Source of the DNA: RGIG4576 sp964606575
Lineage (GTDB): Bacteria > Bacteroidota > Bacteroidia > Bacteroidales > Muribaculaceae
Assembly (NCBI GenBank): GCA_964606575.1
Contig: CAZSHA010000005.1
Location: forward strand, 1 to 64,000
Length of the DNA stretch: 64,000 nt
Reading direction: 5' to 3'
Positions within the stretch are counted from its first letter, which is position 1; every line of letters starts with the position of its first letter. The notes below the pieces were generated by a model. It was not told the DNA's origin. It saw only the letters and a program-made list of their open reading frames with translations, and did no database searches. The translations under genes were made by a program, and so were the position numbers. Positions 33,901-42,593 of the stretch are shown piece after piece.

Positions 33901-34971
33901 ACAGGAGAAAATGTGAATTTGGAAGGCGTGTCAGGTGGTCTTACTGCTTTGTCAAGCATCAGTTTCGTTGACGGTGTGCTAGTAGGTGCGAATGCGTCAA
34001 ATGCGAACCATACGTTTACAGTATATGCATGGAAAGACGGCGTAGCTACGGCTCCAACCAAGATACTTGAAGATGCTGTTCACGGAGGCTTGGTTATGGG
34101 TTCTAACGTAACAATAAGCGGCAACTTGACCAACGGACGTATTTGGGCTACCGATGACGCATGTAATAACGTGTTATATTATGCAATAACAGGCGGAGTT
34201 GTAAATACGACTCCTGAGGTATTGGCATTGACTGATGCTAGTGGTAACGCTATATCTTTAGCTGGTTCACGTGGAGCATCACCAGTGATACCAAACGAGG
34301 ACGGCACATTCTGGGTAGACGGAAAAGATAAGTACCCAATATTGTTTGATGCTACAGGAAAGCAAACTGCGACAATGCAGACAGGAGCGTTTAACAACAA
34401 CCCTTATGGTACAGCATTGGAGTTCTTCGATTATGGTGAGAAGAAGTATGCGGCAGCAGTATCTTATGGTTTTGATGATGATGGAAAGGCAACACAAACT
34501 AACGGTTACTTCACGTTGATAGATGTGACAGACGGTGCAACTTCTGCATCTTCATACGTTGCTAAGTATCCAGCAGATGGTCTTGGGTCAACAGCGAATG
34601 ATCAAAACATGTCTTCAATCTGTCAATCTACTCGTGAAAATGGCGATATACTTGACATTTGGGTATGTTGTGTAAGGCAAGGTGTTGCGCACTATAGCTA
34701 CAACGGACGCAAGACTATAGACAATACTACTGTGGGAGTTGAGGACGTAGCAGCTAAGGCTGAAGTTAAGGCATGGGTAGCCGACGGCATGTTGAATGTG
34801 GCAGGCGTAGAGCCAGTTTCAGTGAGCGTGTTCTCAATATCAGGTTCATTGGCTGCTCAAGCAACAGGCGATCAAGCAATCGACATTTCAGCATTGCCAG
34901 CAGGTATTTATATCGTTGCTATAGTTGACGTTGACGGCAACATGTACACTGCTAAGATAGCTTGCAAATAA
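30919..34971 (+). CDS. giant secreted amidase_3-like protein with propeller-like domains, copy 2
   Basis: This 1350-residue paralogue of the gene at 13861 has the same domain order. After a signal peptide, the amidase_3-like domain at about 23-240 has GHGG (His31), Glu66, His129 in SLHTNA and Glu211 in LAESWFH. A PEGA-like domain follows (LAINGATVTLRNV), then Ig-like and propeller-like modules repeated twice (NMCYGDGKLYVV; KPNTYLEDNITELTEVWNY). The C-terminal sorting-like domain has VFSISGSLAAQATG and LPAGIYIVAIVD. The N-terminal domain has an extra loop after the first motif (NGVKLPVGDNG) that copy 1 lacks, so substrate choice may differ. It is followed by a terminator like that of copy 1. 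Confidence 0.75.
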   Translation: MRKVFLLASVLFVCLSLGAASKWKLYVNPGHGGYTSNDRQTAMPAVNGVKLPVGDNGFNSSNCFWESSGNTYRAWGIEYFWNKRVVEEGLAASTSIKLSRYDNTQSGDLTLSTIAAASNSYGGYFMSLHTNAGNASANYMIVMCRSISSSNYAAYSQTSLDMAKSAANWHDYVNMTSETYNTPRGMTDRQFYNGSSLGVLRTNNAPGYLAESWFHDYRPEAFRMCSCGYNYFLAWQLMRAYLENPGLDGVYLYPIIVGDIRDLSKSCGYTSYTTRSRDKYLAINGATVTLRNVNTGGTKTYTTDQFNNGFYTFYDCVPGATYEITVSKSGYKSQTKTITVATEAEGGAKGTQHKLNFDLVEGEDEPVASIAVSPATVEFAEVTVGGTSSQSVTVTGTSLTSAISISSSNTADFSLSATSVAAAGGSFTVKYNPSAAGNHSTTITLKSGTVTKTMVVSGSAKNPPLSLTEAWNFSETSAAAPSTGEDWTSSKSKMRNMCYGDGKLYVVNAEDGEINIINAKSGVKLGNLDMTSVDGGTLKVIDVEYLDGKIIACNLAVADKTDALKIYVWDNDNAAPRVILETTNIGGTVRLGDTFNLLGDLNNGTFYFAEGAANTTTKVVKYVVADGEVATEPSVLAVTEDGSDSTGVQFGLSPRVIPEADGRFWCVGQNYYPTLFDTDGLVMASLNAEALGNDNAGNAFKAFTFKGTTYAVATRYEAISDGSGDGTIDPTQAADLATRLKKGRATLVDVTDGWANATQLAEYPANGLGDTRNTSYSGGVEVSVNGDQGVDLWVLIHNQGIAYYNYGTTVDKTQYPKLYIDDKTAWAPEMILGSTPETKTIEVNGVNLSGEISLTLGCEDGTSASMYSVSVDDTEAYSIAENDGYAKVKVSYVPTEEGTHPATLTISTTGADDVVIALNGTSKPNTYLEDNITELTEVWNYSGNSTATQPSWLNLTGDGSTRFIAFNDGKLYVLNCSPWGTPEVNILDAYTGEDTGENVNLEGVSGGLTALSSISFVDGVLVGANASNANHTFTVYAWKDGVATAPTKILEDAVHGGLVMGSNVTISGNLTNGRIWATDDACNNVLYYAITGGVVNTTPEVLALTDASGNAISLAGSRGASPVIPNEDGTFWVDGKDKYPILFDATGKQTATMQTGAFNNNPYGTALEFFDYGEKKYAAAVSYGFDDDGKATQTNGYFTLIDVTDGATSASSYVAKYPADGLGSTANDQNMSSICQSTRENGDILDIWVCCVRQGVAHYSYNGRKTIDNTTVGVEDVAAKAEVKAWVADGMLNVAGVEPVSVSVFSISGSLAAQATGDQAIDISALPAGIYIVAIVDVDGNMYTAKIACK

Positions 34972-35002
34972 TTTGTAAGTAGTTTTAAAATTATAAATTA
35001 AT

Positions 35003-35039
35003 GGAATCGCTGCTCTGTGAAGGGTGGCGATTCTTTTTT
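35003..35039 (+). terminator. terminator of the second propeller-amidase operon
   Basis: GGAATCGCTGCTCT and AGGGTGGCGATTC pair around GTGA, then six T. It resembles the hairpin after the first copy at 17831. Confidence 0.85.
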
Positions 35040-35061
35040 ATGGGCTTTTGTGTTAAAACGC

Positions 35062-35092
35062 TTTATTGGGAGCAAAGAAAATCGTACCTTTG
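35062..35092 (+). promoter_or_regulatory. miaB promoter
   Basis: TTTA at 35062-35065, 19 bases, then TACCTTTG at 35085-35092, 56 bases before the start codon. Confidence 0.65.
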
Positions 35093-35147
35093 TCAATGTG
35101 TTTTACGGCAAAGCCAAAAGAAGGCTTTCCTTTAGGAAGATTGTTTT

Positions 35148-36527
35148 ATGGAAAAAATTAATCCCAACAAGATAAAGCTCTCCTACGCAGGGGAGGAATA
35201 TGCTAAAAAATTGTTTATCGAAACCTACGGTTGCCAAATGAACGTGGCAGACAGCGAGGTGGTGGCATCGGTGATGAAGTTGGCAGGCTATGGCGTGACC
35301 GACAACATTGACGAGTGCGATGCGATATTGATAAACACTTGCTCGATACGTGACAATGCGGAGCAAAAAATATTCGCCCGACTAAACCAACTATCGACAT
35401 TGAAAAAACGCAAGAGCGGCAAGCTGATAGTGGGAATTATAGGCTGCATGGCAGAGCGTATGAAAGACGAACTGATAAATGAACATGGGGTTGACCTTGT
35501 GGCAGGTCCTGATGCTTATCTAGACTTGCCTAATCTGATAGCTGCTGTTGAAAACGGCGAGAAGGCTATCGACATAGAATTGTCTACCACCGAAACCTAT
35601 CGTGATGTGATACCCTCACGCATAGGGGCTAACAAGATAGGTGGTTTCATAAGCATTATGCGCGGGTGCAACAATTTCTGCTCCTATTGCATAGTGCCTT
35701 ACACAAGAGGACGTGAACGCAGCCGTGAGCCTGGCAGCATATTGAACGAACTGCGTGACTTGCAGGCACGTGGATTCAAAGAGGTGACATTGCTAGGTCA
35801 GAACGTGAACTCATATAGTTATACCGATGCCGACGGCAACACGGTGAACTTTGCCCGCCTGCTGGAGATTGTGGCTGATGCCGCTCCAGAGATGCGTGTG
35901 CGTTTCACCACGTCGCACCCTAAGGATATGAGCGACGAGATAATAGCTATGATAGCTAAGAAGCCTAATGTGTGCAACCATATCCACTTGCCAGTGCAGA
36001 GCGGAAGCAACTCGGTGCTTAAAGCGATGAACCGAAAATACACCAGAGAGTGGTATCTCGACCGCATCAACGCTATAAAGACGATGATACCCGATTGCGG
36101 CATTTCTACCGACATGTTTACGGGTTTTCATGACGAGAGCGAAGAAGATTTCCAAGAAACATTGAGCTTGATGCGTGAGGTGGGATTCGATTCTGCGTTT
36201 ATGTTCAAGTATTCGGAGCGTCCCGGAACATTCGCATCGAAAAATTTGCCTGACAACGTGCCAGAAGATGTGAAAATAGACCGCTTGAACCGTATGATTG
36301 CGTTGCAGAATGAATTGTCGCTAGAGAGCAACCGCCGTGATGTGGGAAAGACGTTTGAGGTGCTGGTAGAGGGTTTCTCTAAGCGTTCTAAGGATGATAT
36401 GTTCGGCAGGGCTCAACAGAACAAGGTGATTGTGTTTCCCGCAGGCGATACGAAAGTGGGCGACTATGTGAGGGTGAAAGTTCATAGTGCCACATCGGCT
36501 ACCTTGCTTGGCGAGAAATGTGAGTGA
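35148..36527 (+). CDS. miaB: tRNA-2-methylthio-N6-dimethylallyladenosine synthase
   Basis: This 459-residue radical-SAM methylthiotransferase adds a methylthio group to isopentenyl-adenosine 37 of tRNAs that read UNN codons. The N-terminal domain holds three cluster cysteines, Cys29 (ETYGCQMN), Cys65 (INTCSIR) and Cys100 (IIGCMAE). The radical-SAM motif is RGCNNFCSYCIVPYTRGRE with Cys174, 178 and 181. The C-terminal TRAM domain starts near 385 (VGKTFEVLVEGFSKRSKDD). MiaB rather than MtaB or RimO is indicated by the ETYGCQMN start and the FCSYCIVPYTRGRERSR motif. It has its own promoter. Confidence 0.95.
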   Translation: MEKINPNKIKLSYAGEEYAKKLFIETYGCQMNVADSEVVASVMKLAGYGVTDNIDECDAILINTCSIRDNAEQKIFARLNQLSTLKKRKSGKLIVGIIGCMAERMKDELINEHGVDLVAGPDAYLDLPNLIAAVENGEKAIDIELSTTETYRDVIPSRIGANKIGGFISIMRGCNNFCSYCIVPYTRGRERSREPGSILNELRDLQARGFKEVTLLGQNVNSYSYTDADGNTVNFARLLEIVADAAPEMRVRFTTSHPKDMSDEIIAMIAKKPNVCNHIHLPVQSGSNSVLKAMNRKYTREWYLDRINAIKTMIPDCGISTDMFTGFHDESEEDFQETLSLMREVGFDSAFMFKYSERPGTFASKNLPDNVPEDVKIDRLNRMIALQNELSLESNRRDVGKTFEVLVEGFSKRSKDDMFGRAQQNKVIVFPAGDTKVGDYVRVKVHSATSATLLGEKCE

Positions 36528-36615
36528 TAAAATATGGAACGGGCGGCAGCTCGTTTCTTGTTTTTGTGATTATGCGATAAAAATAACCAGATAGTTTGAC
36601 AAAACAGATGAAAGT

Positions 36616-37797
36616 ATGAAAAATGACGTGAAGTTGTGGAATAGTAATTTTGTGAAGGCGATGATAGGTAATTTCTTGCTGTTTTTTGCCTTCTACTTAA
36701 CGATGCCGTTGTTGCCGCTTTATCTAAAAGATGCGTTCCAAGCCGACAAAGACACGATAGGTTTGGCATTGAGCGGATTCACGTGGGCTGCGTTGCTCAT
36801 ACGTCCGTTCAGCGGTTTTATTGTTGACAATTTCCCTCGCAAGCAGGTGCTGATGTTGTGCTATTTTACCTTTTTCGTGTTTTTCGCAGGGTATTTAGTG
36901 GCGGGAACGTTGCTCATCTTCACGCTGATACGAACCGCTCACGGTTTCACGCTAGGGGCGGCTACAGTGGCAAACAGCACGATAGCCATAGATGTGCTAT
37001 ATCCTGAACGTCGTGCTGAAGGTATAGGCTTTTACGGCTTGAGCAACAACTTGGCAATGGCTATAGGTCCTAGTGTGGCTCTATGGATATATCATATCTA
37101 TCCGAATTTTGACTATCTCTTTGCCTTGTCGCTAGTGTCGGCAGGGATAGGATTCGCTATAGTTTCTACGATAAAAAACCGCCAAATGGATATACCTAAG
37201 CGAAACCAGCCTCTTAGCCTTGACCGTTTTTTGTTGCTTAAAGGGTGGAGGGCTGGAATGTCGATAGCATGTTTCGCATTTGCTTATGGTGTGATTTCCA
37301 CCTATCTTGCCATATATGGCAAGGAAACACTAGGAATAACAGGTGGAACAGGCACATTTTTCATGTTGCTTGCCATAGGCTTGATGTTTTCCCGCTTGAT
37401 AGGTAGCCGCACATTGCGGCAAGGCAAGATAACCCAAAATGCGGCTGTGGGTGTGGTGATTTCGCTCATAGGCTATACGCTTTTCGCTGGAGTGGAGCAG
37501 ATGTGGGCTTATTATCTGTCGGCATTGGTGATAGGACTGGGCAACGGTCATTTATTCCCGGCTTATCAAACAATGTTCATCAATCTGGCTCCGCACACGC
37601 AGCGTGGCACAGCCAACTCTACGCTTCTCACCTCTTGGGATTTGGGTATAGGCATAGGAGTGTTCTTAGGCGGTGTAGTGGCTGAAGCATATAGCTATCA
37701 TGCCGCATTCTGGCTAGCTGCCGTAGTGGAAGTGGCTGGTGTGGCGAGCTTCTTTTTGATGGTTCGCCGCCATTTCTTGGCAAATAAAGTGCGATGA
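36616..37797 (+). CDS. major-facilitator-superfamily transporter
   Basis: This 393-residue protein has twelve predicted membrane helices. The motif-A-like loop FIVDNFPRKQVLM lies between helices 2 and 3, and the second half has SRLIGSRTLRQGKITQNA at the corresponding place. It looks like the drug- or sugar-exporting part of the superfamily (YfcJ or AraJ-like). The substrate is unknown. It ends six bases from the convergent mltG stop, with no terminator between. Confidence 0.85.
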   Translation: MKNDVKLWNSNFVKAMIGNFLLFFAFYLTMPLLPLYLKDAFQADKDTIGLALSGFTWAALLIRPFSGFIVDNFPRKQVLMLCYFTFFVFFAGYLVAGTLLIFTLIRTAHGFTLGAATVANSTIAIDVLYPERRAEGIGFYGLSNNLAMAIGPSVALWIYHIYPNFDYLFALSLVSAGIGFAIVSTIKNRQMDIPKRNQPLSLDRFLLLKGWRAGMSIACFAFAYGVISTYLAIYGKETLGITGGTGTFFMLLAIGLMFSRLIGSRTLRQGKITQNAAVGVVISLIGYTLFAGVEQMWAYYLSALVIGLGNGHLFPAYQTMFINLAPHTQRGTANSTLLTSWDLGIGIGVFLGGVVAEAYSYHAAFWLAAVVEVAGVASFFLMVRRHFLANKVR

Positions 37798-37803
37798 TAC
37801 GGC

Positions 37804-38826
37804 TTATCTTATGCCACGCCTGTTAAGCTCTCGCTGGTAACGTCGGGCGTTAGCCTTATGCTCAGCATAACCTACTGCAAAGTTATGATAGCCAGAGAAA
37901 TCCTCTTTAGCACACATATATACGTAGTTGTGCGTAGGAGCGTTAAGCACAGCATCAAGCGTTGACTTTTCTGGCAAACGTATAGGACCGGGAGGTAACC
38001 CCTTATGCTTGTAGGTGTTGTATGGCGATTCTACTTGAAGCATTTTCCTTGTGATGCGGCGTATTGAGAAATCTCCGATACCGAATTTCACGGTAGGGTC
38101 GGCTTGTAATAACATTCCTTTATTGATTCGGTTGATGTATAAGCGTGCCACTTTCCCGCGCTCGTCACGCTTAGCGGTTTCCTCTTCCACGATAGATGCT
38201 AGAGTGCTTACTTCATCGGGAGTGAGCTTTATCGCTTTAGCCTTAGCCTTGCGTTCCTCGTTCCAGAAGTTGGTGTAGTTCTTGTACATCTTGGCAACGA
38301 AATCTTCGGGCTTGGTAGTCCAATAAAATTCGTAACTATCGGGGAAAAATATAGAAACTATGGTTTGTGGAGTTTTTCCATATTGTTGGCAGAAAGCTGG
38401 GTCGGTGAGCAATGATAACAAATCGTTCTTGCTCATGAGCAGTCGGCGACTCACACGTTCGGCAAATTGTTCGGCAGTTCTTACATAATTGAAGGTGAAT
38501 TTTATGCCAGTCTGTCCGCCGCGTTGCAATTGCTTGGCTGCATTAATCGGTGTCATACCGCTATCTACCATATAAGCTCCTGTGCGTTTGCTTAAATCAA
38601 TGTCGAGCCAGCCAGCCATCTGTGCGGTCTTGTTTCCGAAATCTTCGCCCAGCCGAGATTTAAGAGAGTCGGCAAACTGCTTGTTGGTCATTTCGGGATA
38701 AATGTACACAATAGTGTCTTTCCCGTTTTTGTCGAGGAAAAAAGGGGCTATATAGGCACATGTTGCAACGATAGCAACGACTGCCACGGCAGAAATGATG
38801 AGTATGTTACGTTTAGTTCGAGTCAT
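37804..38826 (-). CDS. mltG: endolytic murein transglycosylase
   Basis: This 340-residue inner-membrane protein has one N-terminal membrane segment (ILIISAVAVVAIVATCAYI), a LysM-like region and the YceG domain. The catalytic glutamate is in ASIVEEETAK (Glu214, equal to Glu218 of E. coli MltG). Other marks are FPDSYEFYW, ADPTVKFGIG, SPYNTYKHKGLPPGPI and APTHNYVYM. MltG cuts new glycan strands and sets their length. It is convergent with the MFS gene. Confidence 0.95.
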   Translation of the reverse strand: MTRTKRNILIISAVAVVAIVATCAYIAPFFLDKNGKDTIVYIYPEMTNKQFADSLKSRLGEDFGNKTAQMAGWLDIDLSKRTGAYMVDSGMTPINAAKQLQRGGQTGIKFTFNYVRTAEQFAERVSRRLLMSKNDLLSLLTDPAFCQQYGKTPQTIVSIFFPDSYEFYWTTKPEDFVAKMYKNYTNFWNEERKAKAKAIKLTPDEVSTLASIVEEETAKRDERGKVARLYINRINKGMLLQADPTVKFGIGDFSIRRITRKMLQVESPYNTYKHKGLPPGPIRLPEKSTLDAVLNAPTHNYVYMCAKEDFSGYHNFAVGYAEHKANARRYQRELNRRGIR

Positions 38827-38852
38827 AATAGTGTAGTGTTTATACTAGATTG

Positions 38853-38860
38853 CAAATATA
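38853..38860 (-). promoter_or_regulatory. -7 element TATATTTG of mltG (minus strand)
   Basis: A TAnnTTTG match 27 bases before the mltG start; no good -33 box. Confidence 0.5.
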
Positions 38861-39097
38861 ACGAAAGTTGGCTTAATAGTAAAATTCTGATTATATGTGA
38901 TGGGAGTGCAATGGATAAAAAAGAGAATCTAATCTCACGACTAAATTCTCCTCCGAAACTTTTTAAAAATTGATTTTACCTAAAAAAACAATATCCTCAA
39001 AAAAAGTCGTTTTTTCTGGAAGTGAAGCCCTGAGTGGCGATTATGATTTGTGTTTGGTGGAAAAGGAAAGATAAATCGAAAGTTTTTTGCTGAATGT

Positions 39098-39128
39098 TTT
39101 GGAGATTCAAGAAAATGTCCTATCTTTG
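39098..39128 (+). promoter_or_regulatory. tRNA-Ser promoter
   Basis: TTTG at 39098-39101, exactly 19 bases, then TATCTTTG at 39121-39128: a full Bacteroidetes consensus promoter. Confidence 0.85.
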
Positions 39129-39159
39129 CACTCGCTAAATGAAAATTCAGCAATCGCTT

Positions 39160-39246
39160 GGAAAGGTGGGTGAGTGGCTGAAACCAACAGTTTGCTAAAC
39201 TGTCGTAGGAGTAATCCTACCACGAGTTCGAATCTCGTCCTTTCCG
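39160..39246 (+). tRNA. tRNA-Ser (anticodon GCT)
   Basis: An 87-base tRNA with acceptor GGAAAGG/CCTTTCC, anticodon arm ACAGT-TTGCTAA-ACTGT with anticodon GCT, a long variable arm (CGTAGGAGTAATCCTACC) as in class II tRNAs, and T arm CGAG-TTCGAAT-CTCG. CCA is not encoded. It reads AGC/AGU. Confidence 0.95.
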
Positions 39247-39247
39247 C

Positions 39248-39281
39248 AAAAAGAGCTTGGAAAAAAATCCAAGCTCTTTTT
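39248..39281. terminator. bidirectional terminator between tRNA-Ser and the urease operon
   Basis: AAAAAGAGCTTGGA at 39248-39261 pairs perfectly with TCCAAGCTCTTTTT at 39268-39281. The flanking A and T runs serve both strands; the urea-transporter stop is four bases away. Confidence 0.9.
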
Positions 39282-39284
39282 GTA

Positions 39285-40289
39285 TTATATATGTTTCTTG
39301 TGCCAATGCGAGTGGTCGGGTCGGGTGGCTTCTGCCATGCCGCTAGATGAAGCCGGCGATGGGTTGTCCAAGTTGAGTCGAGGGAGCAAGAATAGCCATG
39401 TGGTGATACAGAAAGGCGCGGTGAGCGTGGCAATACCGAATGGTCCGAACAAGGCATTCATAGATCCTTGCATGAACACGGTGACGACGACTCCGATAAC
39501 AGCCCATAAAGCCGAACGCCAAGTGGGCTTGTAGAACGTGCATCCTATTGCTATACCAGTAAGTACGGCACTAAAGCCGTAAAGCCCGTTTGCCACATCG
39601 GCACCTGAAGCTTCGAACAAAATGGCTACTCCCAAAGCAATTGCTGATGATAAGCCTGCCCATATAGCCGCCCATTTTGAACAGAGGTATAGACCGATTA
39701 AGAATAATAATCCAGCAACCCATGAGTTAATCAAGAACACTTGCGAGATTCCTTTCAGCCAGTAGTCTAGCAGACTATCTACACTTAAATTGACATCTGG
39801 CGAGAATTGGTGCAATAGGCTTGGTGCTGGCATATATTCACCCCATAAGCCGTCGAAACTGTGTACGCTCAATAAGAAAATCCATGTGGAGAACACGAAT
39901 GGAAATGTGAAAGAGTTGATTTTCCACGATGACATCACGTTGTTGAGTCCTGCACGTACCCATGTGGTCATGGCTGCGCAAACAATAAGAGCTATCCACA
40001 TGAGCGGAGTATTGGCAAGGAATGAGGGAAAGGCACAGCCCACAAGTATGCCGTTGAATCCCCAAAGACCGCTTTCGCCTTCTTCTAGAGGCAATTTTAA
40101 TAAATACCCTGTTACAGTAGCCACAATTAAACCTAATACTGCACCTATTGCCACTTGCGGAAGGTTGGCGAATGCAGCCCCGACCGTAATTCCCAGTAAA
40201 AAGAATATTCCAGTCCATGCACTGTTTTGGAACATTACTTGACCTGCTCCGCGGAGCAGAATTTTCACGAATTTAGTCAAATCATTCAT
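39285..40289 (-). CDS. urea transporter (UT family)
   Basis: This 334-residue membrane protein consists of two homologous halves of about five helices each. Paired signatures are GLWGFNGILVGCAF and GLYGFSAVLTGIAIG, and FPFVFSTWIFLL and APFCITTWLFLL, the inverted-repeat marks of the UT family channels that pass urea down its gradient. The C-terminus is histidine-rich (PDHSHWHKKH). It is the last gene of the urease run, 21 bases after ureD, so urea entry and hydrolysis are co-expressed. Confidence 0.9.
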   Translation of the reverse strand: MNDLTKFVKILLRGAGQVMFQNSAWTGIFFLLGITVGAAFANLPQVAIGAVLGLIVATVTGYLLKLPLEEGESGLWGFNGILVGCAFPSFLANTPLMWIALIVCAAMTTWVRAGLNNVMSSWKINSFTFPFVFSTWIFLLSVHSFDGLWGEYMPAPSLLHQFSPDVNLSVDSLLDYWLKGISQVFLINSWVAGLLFLIGLYLCSKWAAIWAGLSSAIALGVAILFEASGADVANGLYGFSAVLTGIAIGCTFYKPTWRSALWAVIGVVVTVFMQGSMNALFGPFGIATLTAPFCITTWLFLLPRLNLDNPSPASSSGMAEATRPDHSHWHKKHI

Positions 40290-40310
40290 AATCTCGTCTA
40301 TTATTGTATA

Positions 40311-41219
40311 CTATCTCCAAGGAAATTCTTTAGGTAGAGGTTTGCCTTTAACAACCCCTCTAACAATAGAACAAATTTCTCGGGCTTTTTCCTTCACGGG
40401 TGCAGCTTCTTTTCCTAAAATTTTTACAGAAAGTCCACATTCGTTGGGCAATATGGTGATTCCCAGTGCCGTGTCGTAGTTGAAATAAGGTGTGATTTTT
40501 TCATATATAGCTTTTGCGTGGATTGGTGGTGTCATTATGATGATATTGGCGAAAACATCGAATCGGTGCATGATTCCGATGTCGCACACTGGATGCTTGA
40601 TGGGTTCAATCAAAAACTTTTCACGAAACAGAAGGCGACCATCTATGGTTTCGCCGTGCGAACTGACCGACAGTAAGTCATATTCAAAAAGCTCACCGTC
40701 ATTATAGTATTTTCTGCCTCCCATAAAAATCTCGGAATAGAAAAGGGTGGCAGTGGGGTGCATGACGAAACGGCTATCGGAATAAAAGCGGGTATGTCGG
40801 CATGGAATAGTCGGCTCAGGCAGAAACTCCAGATAGGCATTTTCTTCCAGAGTGAAAACTTGTTCCATTGCCGAATGGTTATACCGCATTTCGGCGAGTT
40901 TGGTAGCCGCTCCAGTAGACACAAAAGCAAAGGCATTCTTGCGAACCGTGATAAGTTGCTTATATCGGTCACCATCGACGTTTTGCCCGCCCGAAGATAG
41001 GATGTATACGCATGGCATTTCGGGCATTTCTTCGTCGAAATATAGAGCCTGCTGCACAATGATAGGAACACGGCGTTCTAGATTCCTCAAAATGGATTTT
41101 CCCTCGTTGTCGAGTTCAAAAACCATGTTGAGAAAGCCAGTTTTGCCAGGGACCCCCACCTTCATAGCCTTTGGCTCGGCTGAATACGGAATTAATTCCT
41201 TTGCTTGTTGGTGTGCCAT
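40311..41219 (-). CDS. ureD: urease accessory protein UreD
   Basis: This 302-residue protein is the scaffold that binds urease first and then recruits UreF and UreG for nickel insertion. Family marks include GKTGFLNMVFE near the start, YILSSGGQNVDGDRY, STGAATKLAEMRY with FTLEENAYLEFLPEPTIPC, and FYSEIFMGGRKYYND. Length is normal. It starts nine bases after ureG. The last-but-one place in the operon is common in Bacteroidetes urease loci. Confidence 0.93.
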   Translation of the reverse strand: MAHQQAKELIPYSAEPKAMKVGVPGKTGFLNMVFELDNEGKSILRNLERRVPIIVQQALYFDEEMPEMPCVYILSSGGQNVDGDRYKQLITVRKNAFAFVSTGAATKLAEMRYNHSAMEQVFTLEENAYLEFLPEPTIPCRHTRFYSDSRFVMHPTATLFYSEIFMGGRKYYNDGELFEYDLLSVSSHGETIDGRLLFREKFLIEPIKHPVCDIGIMHRFDVFANIIIMTPPIHAKAIYEKITPYFNYDTALGITILPNECGLSVKILGKEAAPVKEKAREICSIVRGVVKGKPLPKEFPWR

Positions 41220-41228
41220 AACGGTTAG

Positions 41229-41852
41229 CTATTTTATTTTATCAAATAAAGCAGTTTTGAATAGTAGGTCGATAAACTCGTTTATGCCTTCGCCGGTCAT
41301 GCAATTGGTGAAAATGAAGGGTTTCCCCTGTCGCATAAATTCAGAATCGTGCTGCATCACTTCAAGGCTAGCTCCAACGTACGGAGCTAAATCGGTCTTG
41401 TTTATGACTAGAATGTCAGATTGCGAAATGCCGGGACCGTCTTTGCGTGGTATCTTATCGCCAGCCGCTACATCAATTACGTATATGAAGAAATCGACAA
41501 GAGCGGGGCTGAAAGTTAGGGTTAGGTTGTCGCCTCCCGACTCGATTAGCACGACATCGGTGTCGGGAAACCGTGACTCCATATCCTCTACAGCCGCAAT
41601 GTTCATTGATGGGTCTTCTCTAACCGCCGTGTGAGGACAAGCTCCAGTTTCTACGCCCATGATACGTTCCTCTATGAGAATACCTTTGAGCATCTTGCGT
41701 ACGTGCTTGGCATCCTCGGTGGTTACGATGTCGTTTGTTATAATTAACACTTTCAGCCCTTTTTCAAGCAGTTTAGGAGTGATAGCCTCTATTAAAGCAG
41801 TCTTGCCTGACCCTACAGGTCCTCCTATTCCTATTCTACAGATATTTGACAT
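41229..41852 (-). CDS. ureG: urease accessory GTPase UreG
   Basis: This 207-residue SIMIBI-class GTPase supplies energy and nickel for urease maturation. The P-loop GPVGSGKT is at 11-18. The nickel-binding Cys-Pro-His motif is in VETGACPHTAVREDPS. The base-recognition motif is LVINKTDLAPYVG. It follows ureF by 32 bases. Confidence 0.96.
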   Translation of the reverse strand: MSNICRIGIGGPVGSGKTALIEAITPKLLEKGLKVLIITNDIVTTEDAKHVRKMLKGILIEERIMGVETGACPHTAVREDPSMNIAAVEDMESRFPDTDVVLIESGGDNLTLTFSPALVDFFIYVIDVAAGDKIPRKDGPGISQSDILVINKTDLAPYVGASLEVMQHDSEFMRQGKPFIFTNCMTGEGINEFIDLLFKTALFDKIK

Positions 41853-41884
41853 GTTTATAAATAGTTTGAATGTTTTTTAATAGA

Positions 41885-42583
41885 TTAGCTCATGAACATG
41901 CGTTGCGAACCCTTTTCGTGTAAGGATGCCATGATGTCAAGCTCCGGGCAGAATGCGTGCATATCGTCTAGCGACATTCTTTTAGCCTGCTCATAGATGC
42001 TGTGTGTATCGTTCATAAGCTCAAAAAGTATTTTCTGAGTGTCGATGTGGCTCACTTTCACGCACCTTAAAGCGGCACTTAATACCATGTTTATCGCTCC
42101 ATACTGATGCGAGTAGAACATTTCTTCCTCGCTTATTCCTAATGAAGCGAAAAACGCACCTTGTACGGCTGGGTATGTTCCATGCATTTCATGCCTTTTA
42201 ATGTTGTCGGCAACTTGCGTTAATATGGGGGATTGATAGATGCCGTTACCTAATTCAGCCAATTTCCCGCCCATTCGGCATAGCATCTTGCGCGCTTCCT
42301 CGTTCATTTTAACCATGAACAACGAGCGATCTGCTAAAGCGATGTCGTCGAAGTTATCCTTGGATGCGGCTCTGTGGGCATGTATGGCGGCGATTCCGTC
42401 GCAGAAAGCCGATTGCCGAGCGGTTGACTTGGCGAATTCTTTTAATGTTCGGCTATCGCTTACGAGATTGCTCGCCACAGCTGATTCAAGTCCGCACGAG
42501 AAAGCAAATGTGCCTACAGGGCAAGCCGAATCGGAGAACTGGAGCAGCCTAGCGATGCGTATGATGTTATTAGTGTCGCTCAT
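41885..42583 (-). CDS. ureF: urease accessory protein UreF
   Basis: The start at 42583 was chosen because it gives the usual N-terminus (MSDTNNIIRIARLLQFSDSA), ten bases after ureE; the longer frame would overlap ureE by 50 bases. The protein has 232 residues, is all-helical and carries PVGTFAFSCGLESAV, the UreF signature. It bridges UreD and UreG and gates GTP hydrolysis during nickel insertion. Confidence 0.92.
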   Translation of the reverse strand: MSDTNNIIRIARLLQFSDSACPVGTFAFSCGLESAVASNLVSDSRTLKEFAKSTARQSAFCDGIAAIHAHRAASKDNFDDIALADRSLFMVKMNEEARKMLCRMGGKLAELGNGIYQSPILTQVADNIKRHEMHGTYPAVQGAFFASLGISEEEMFYSHQYGAINMVLSAALRCVKVSHIDTQKILFELMNDTHSIYEQAKRMSLDDMHAFCPELDIMASLHEKGSQRMFMS

Positions 42584-42593
42584 GTTTCTATCG

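Larger units (their letters stand above)
38827..39159. other. 333-base gap between mltG and tRNA-Ser
   Basis: It holds the -7 box of mltG at 38853-38860 on the minus strand and the tRNA-Ser promoter at 39098-39128. Nothing else is seen in the AT-rich remainder. Confidence 0.5.
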
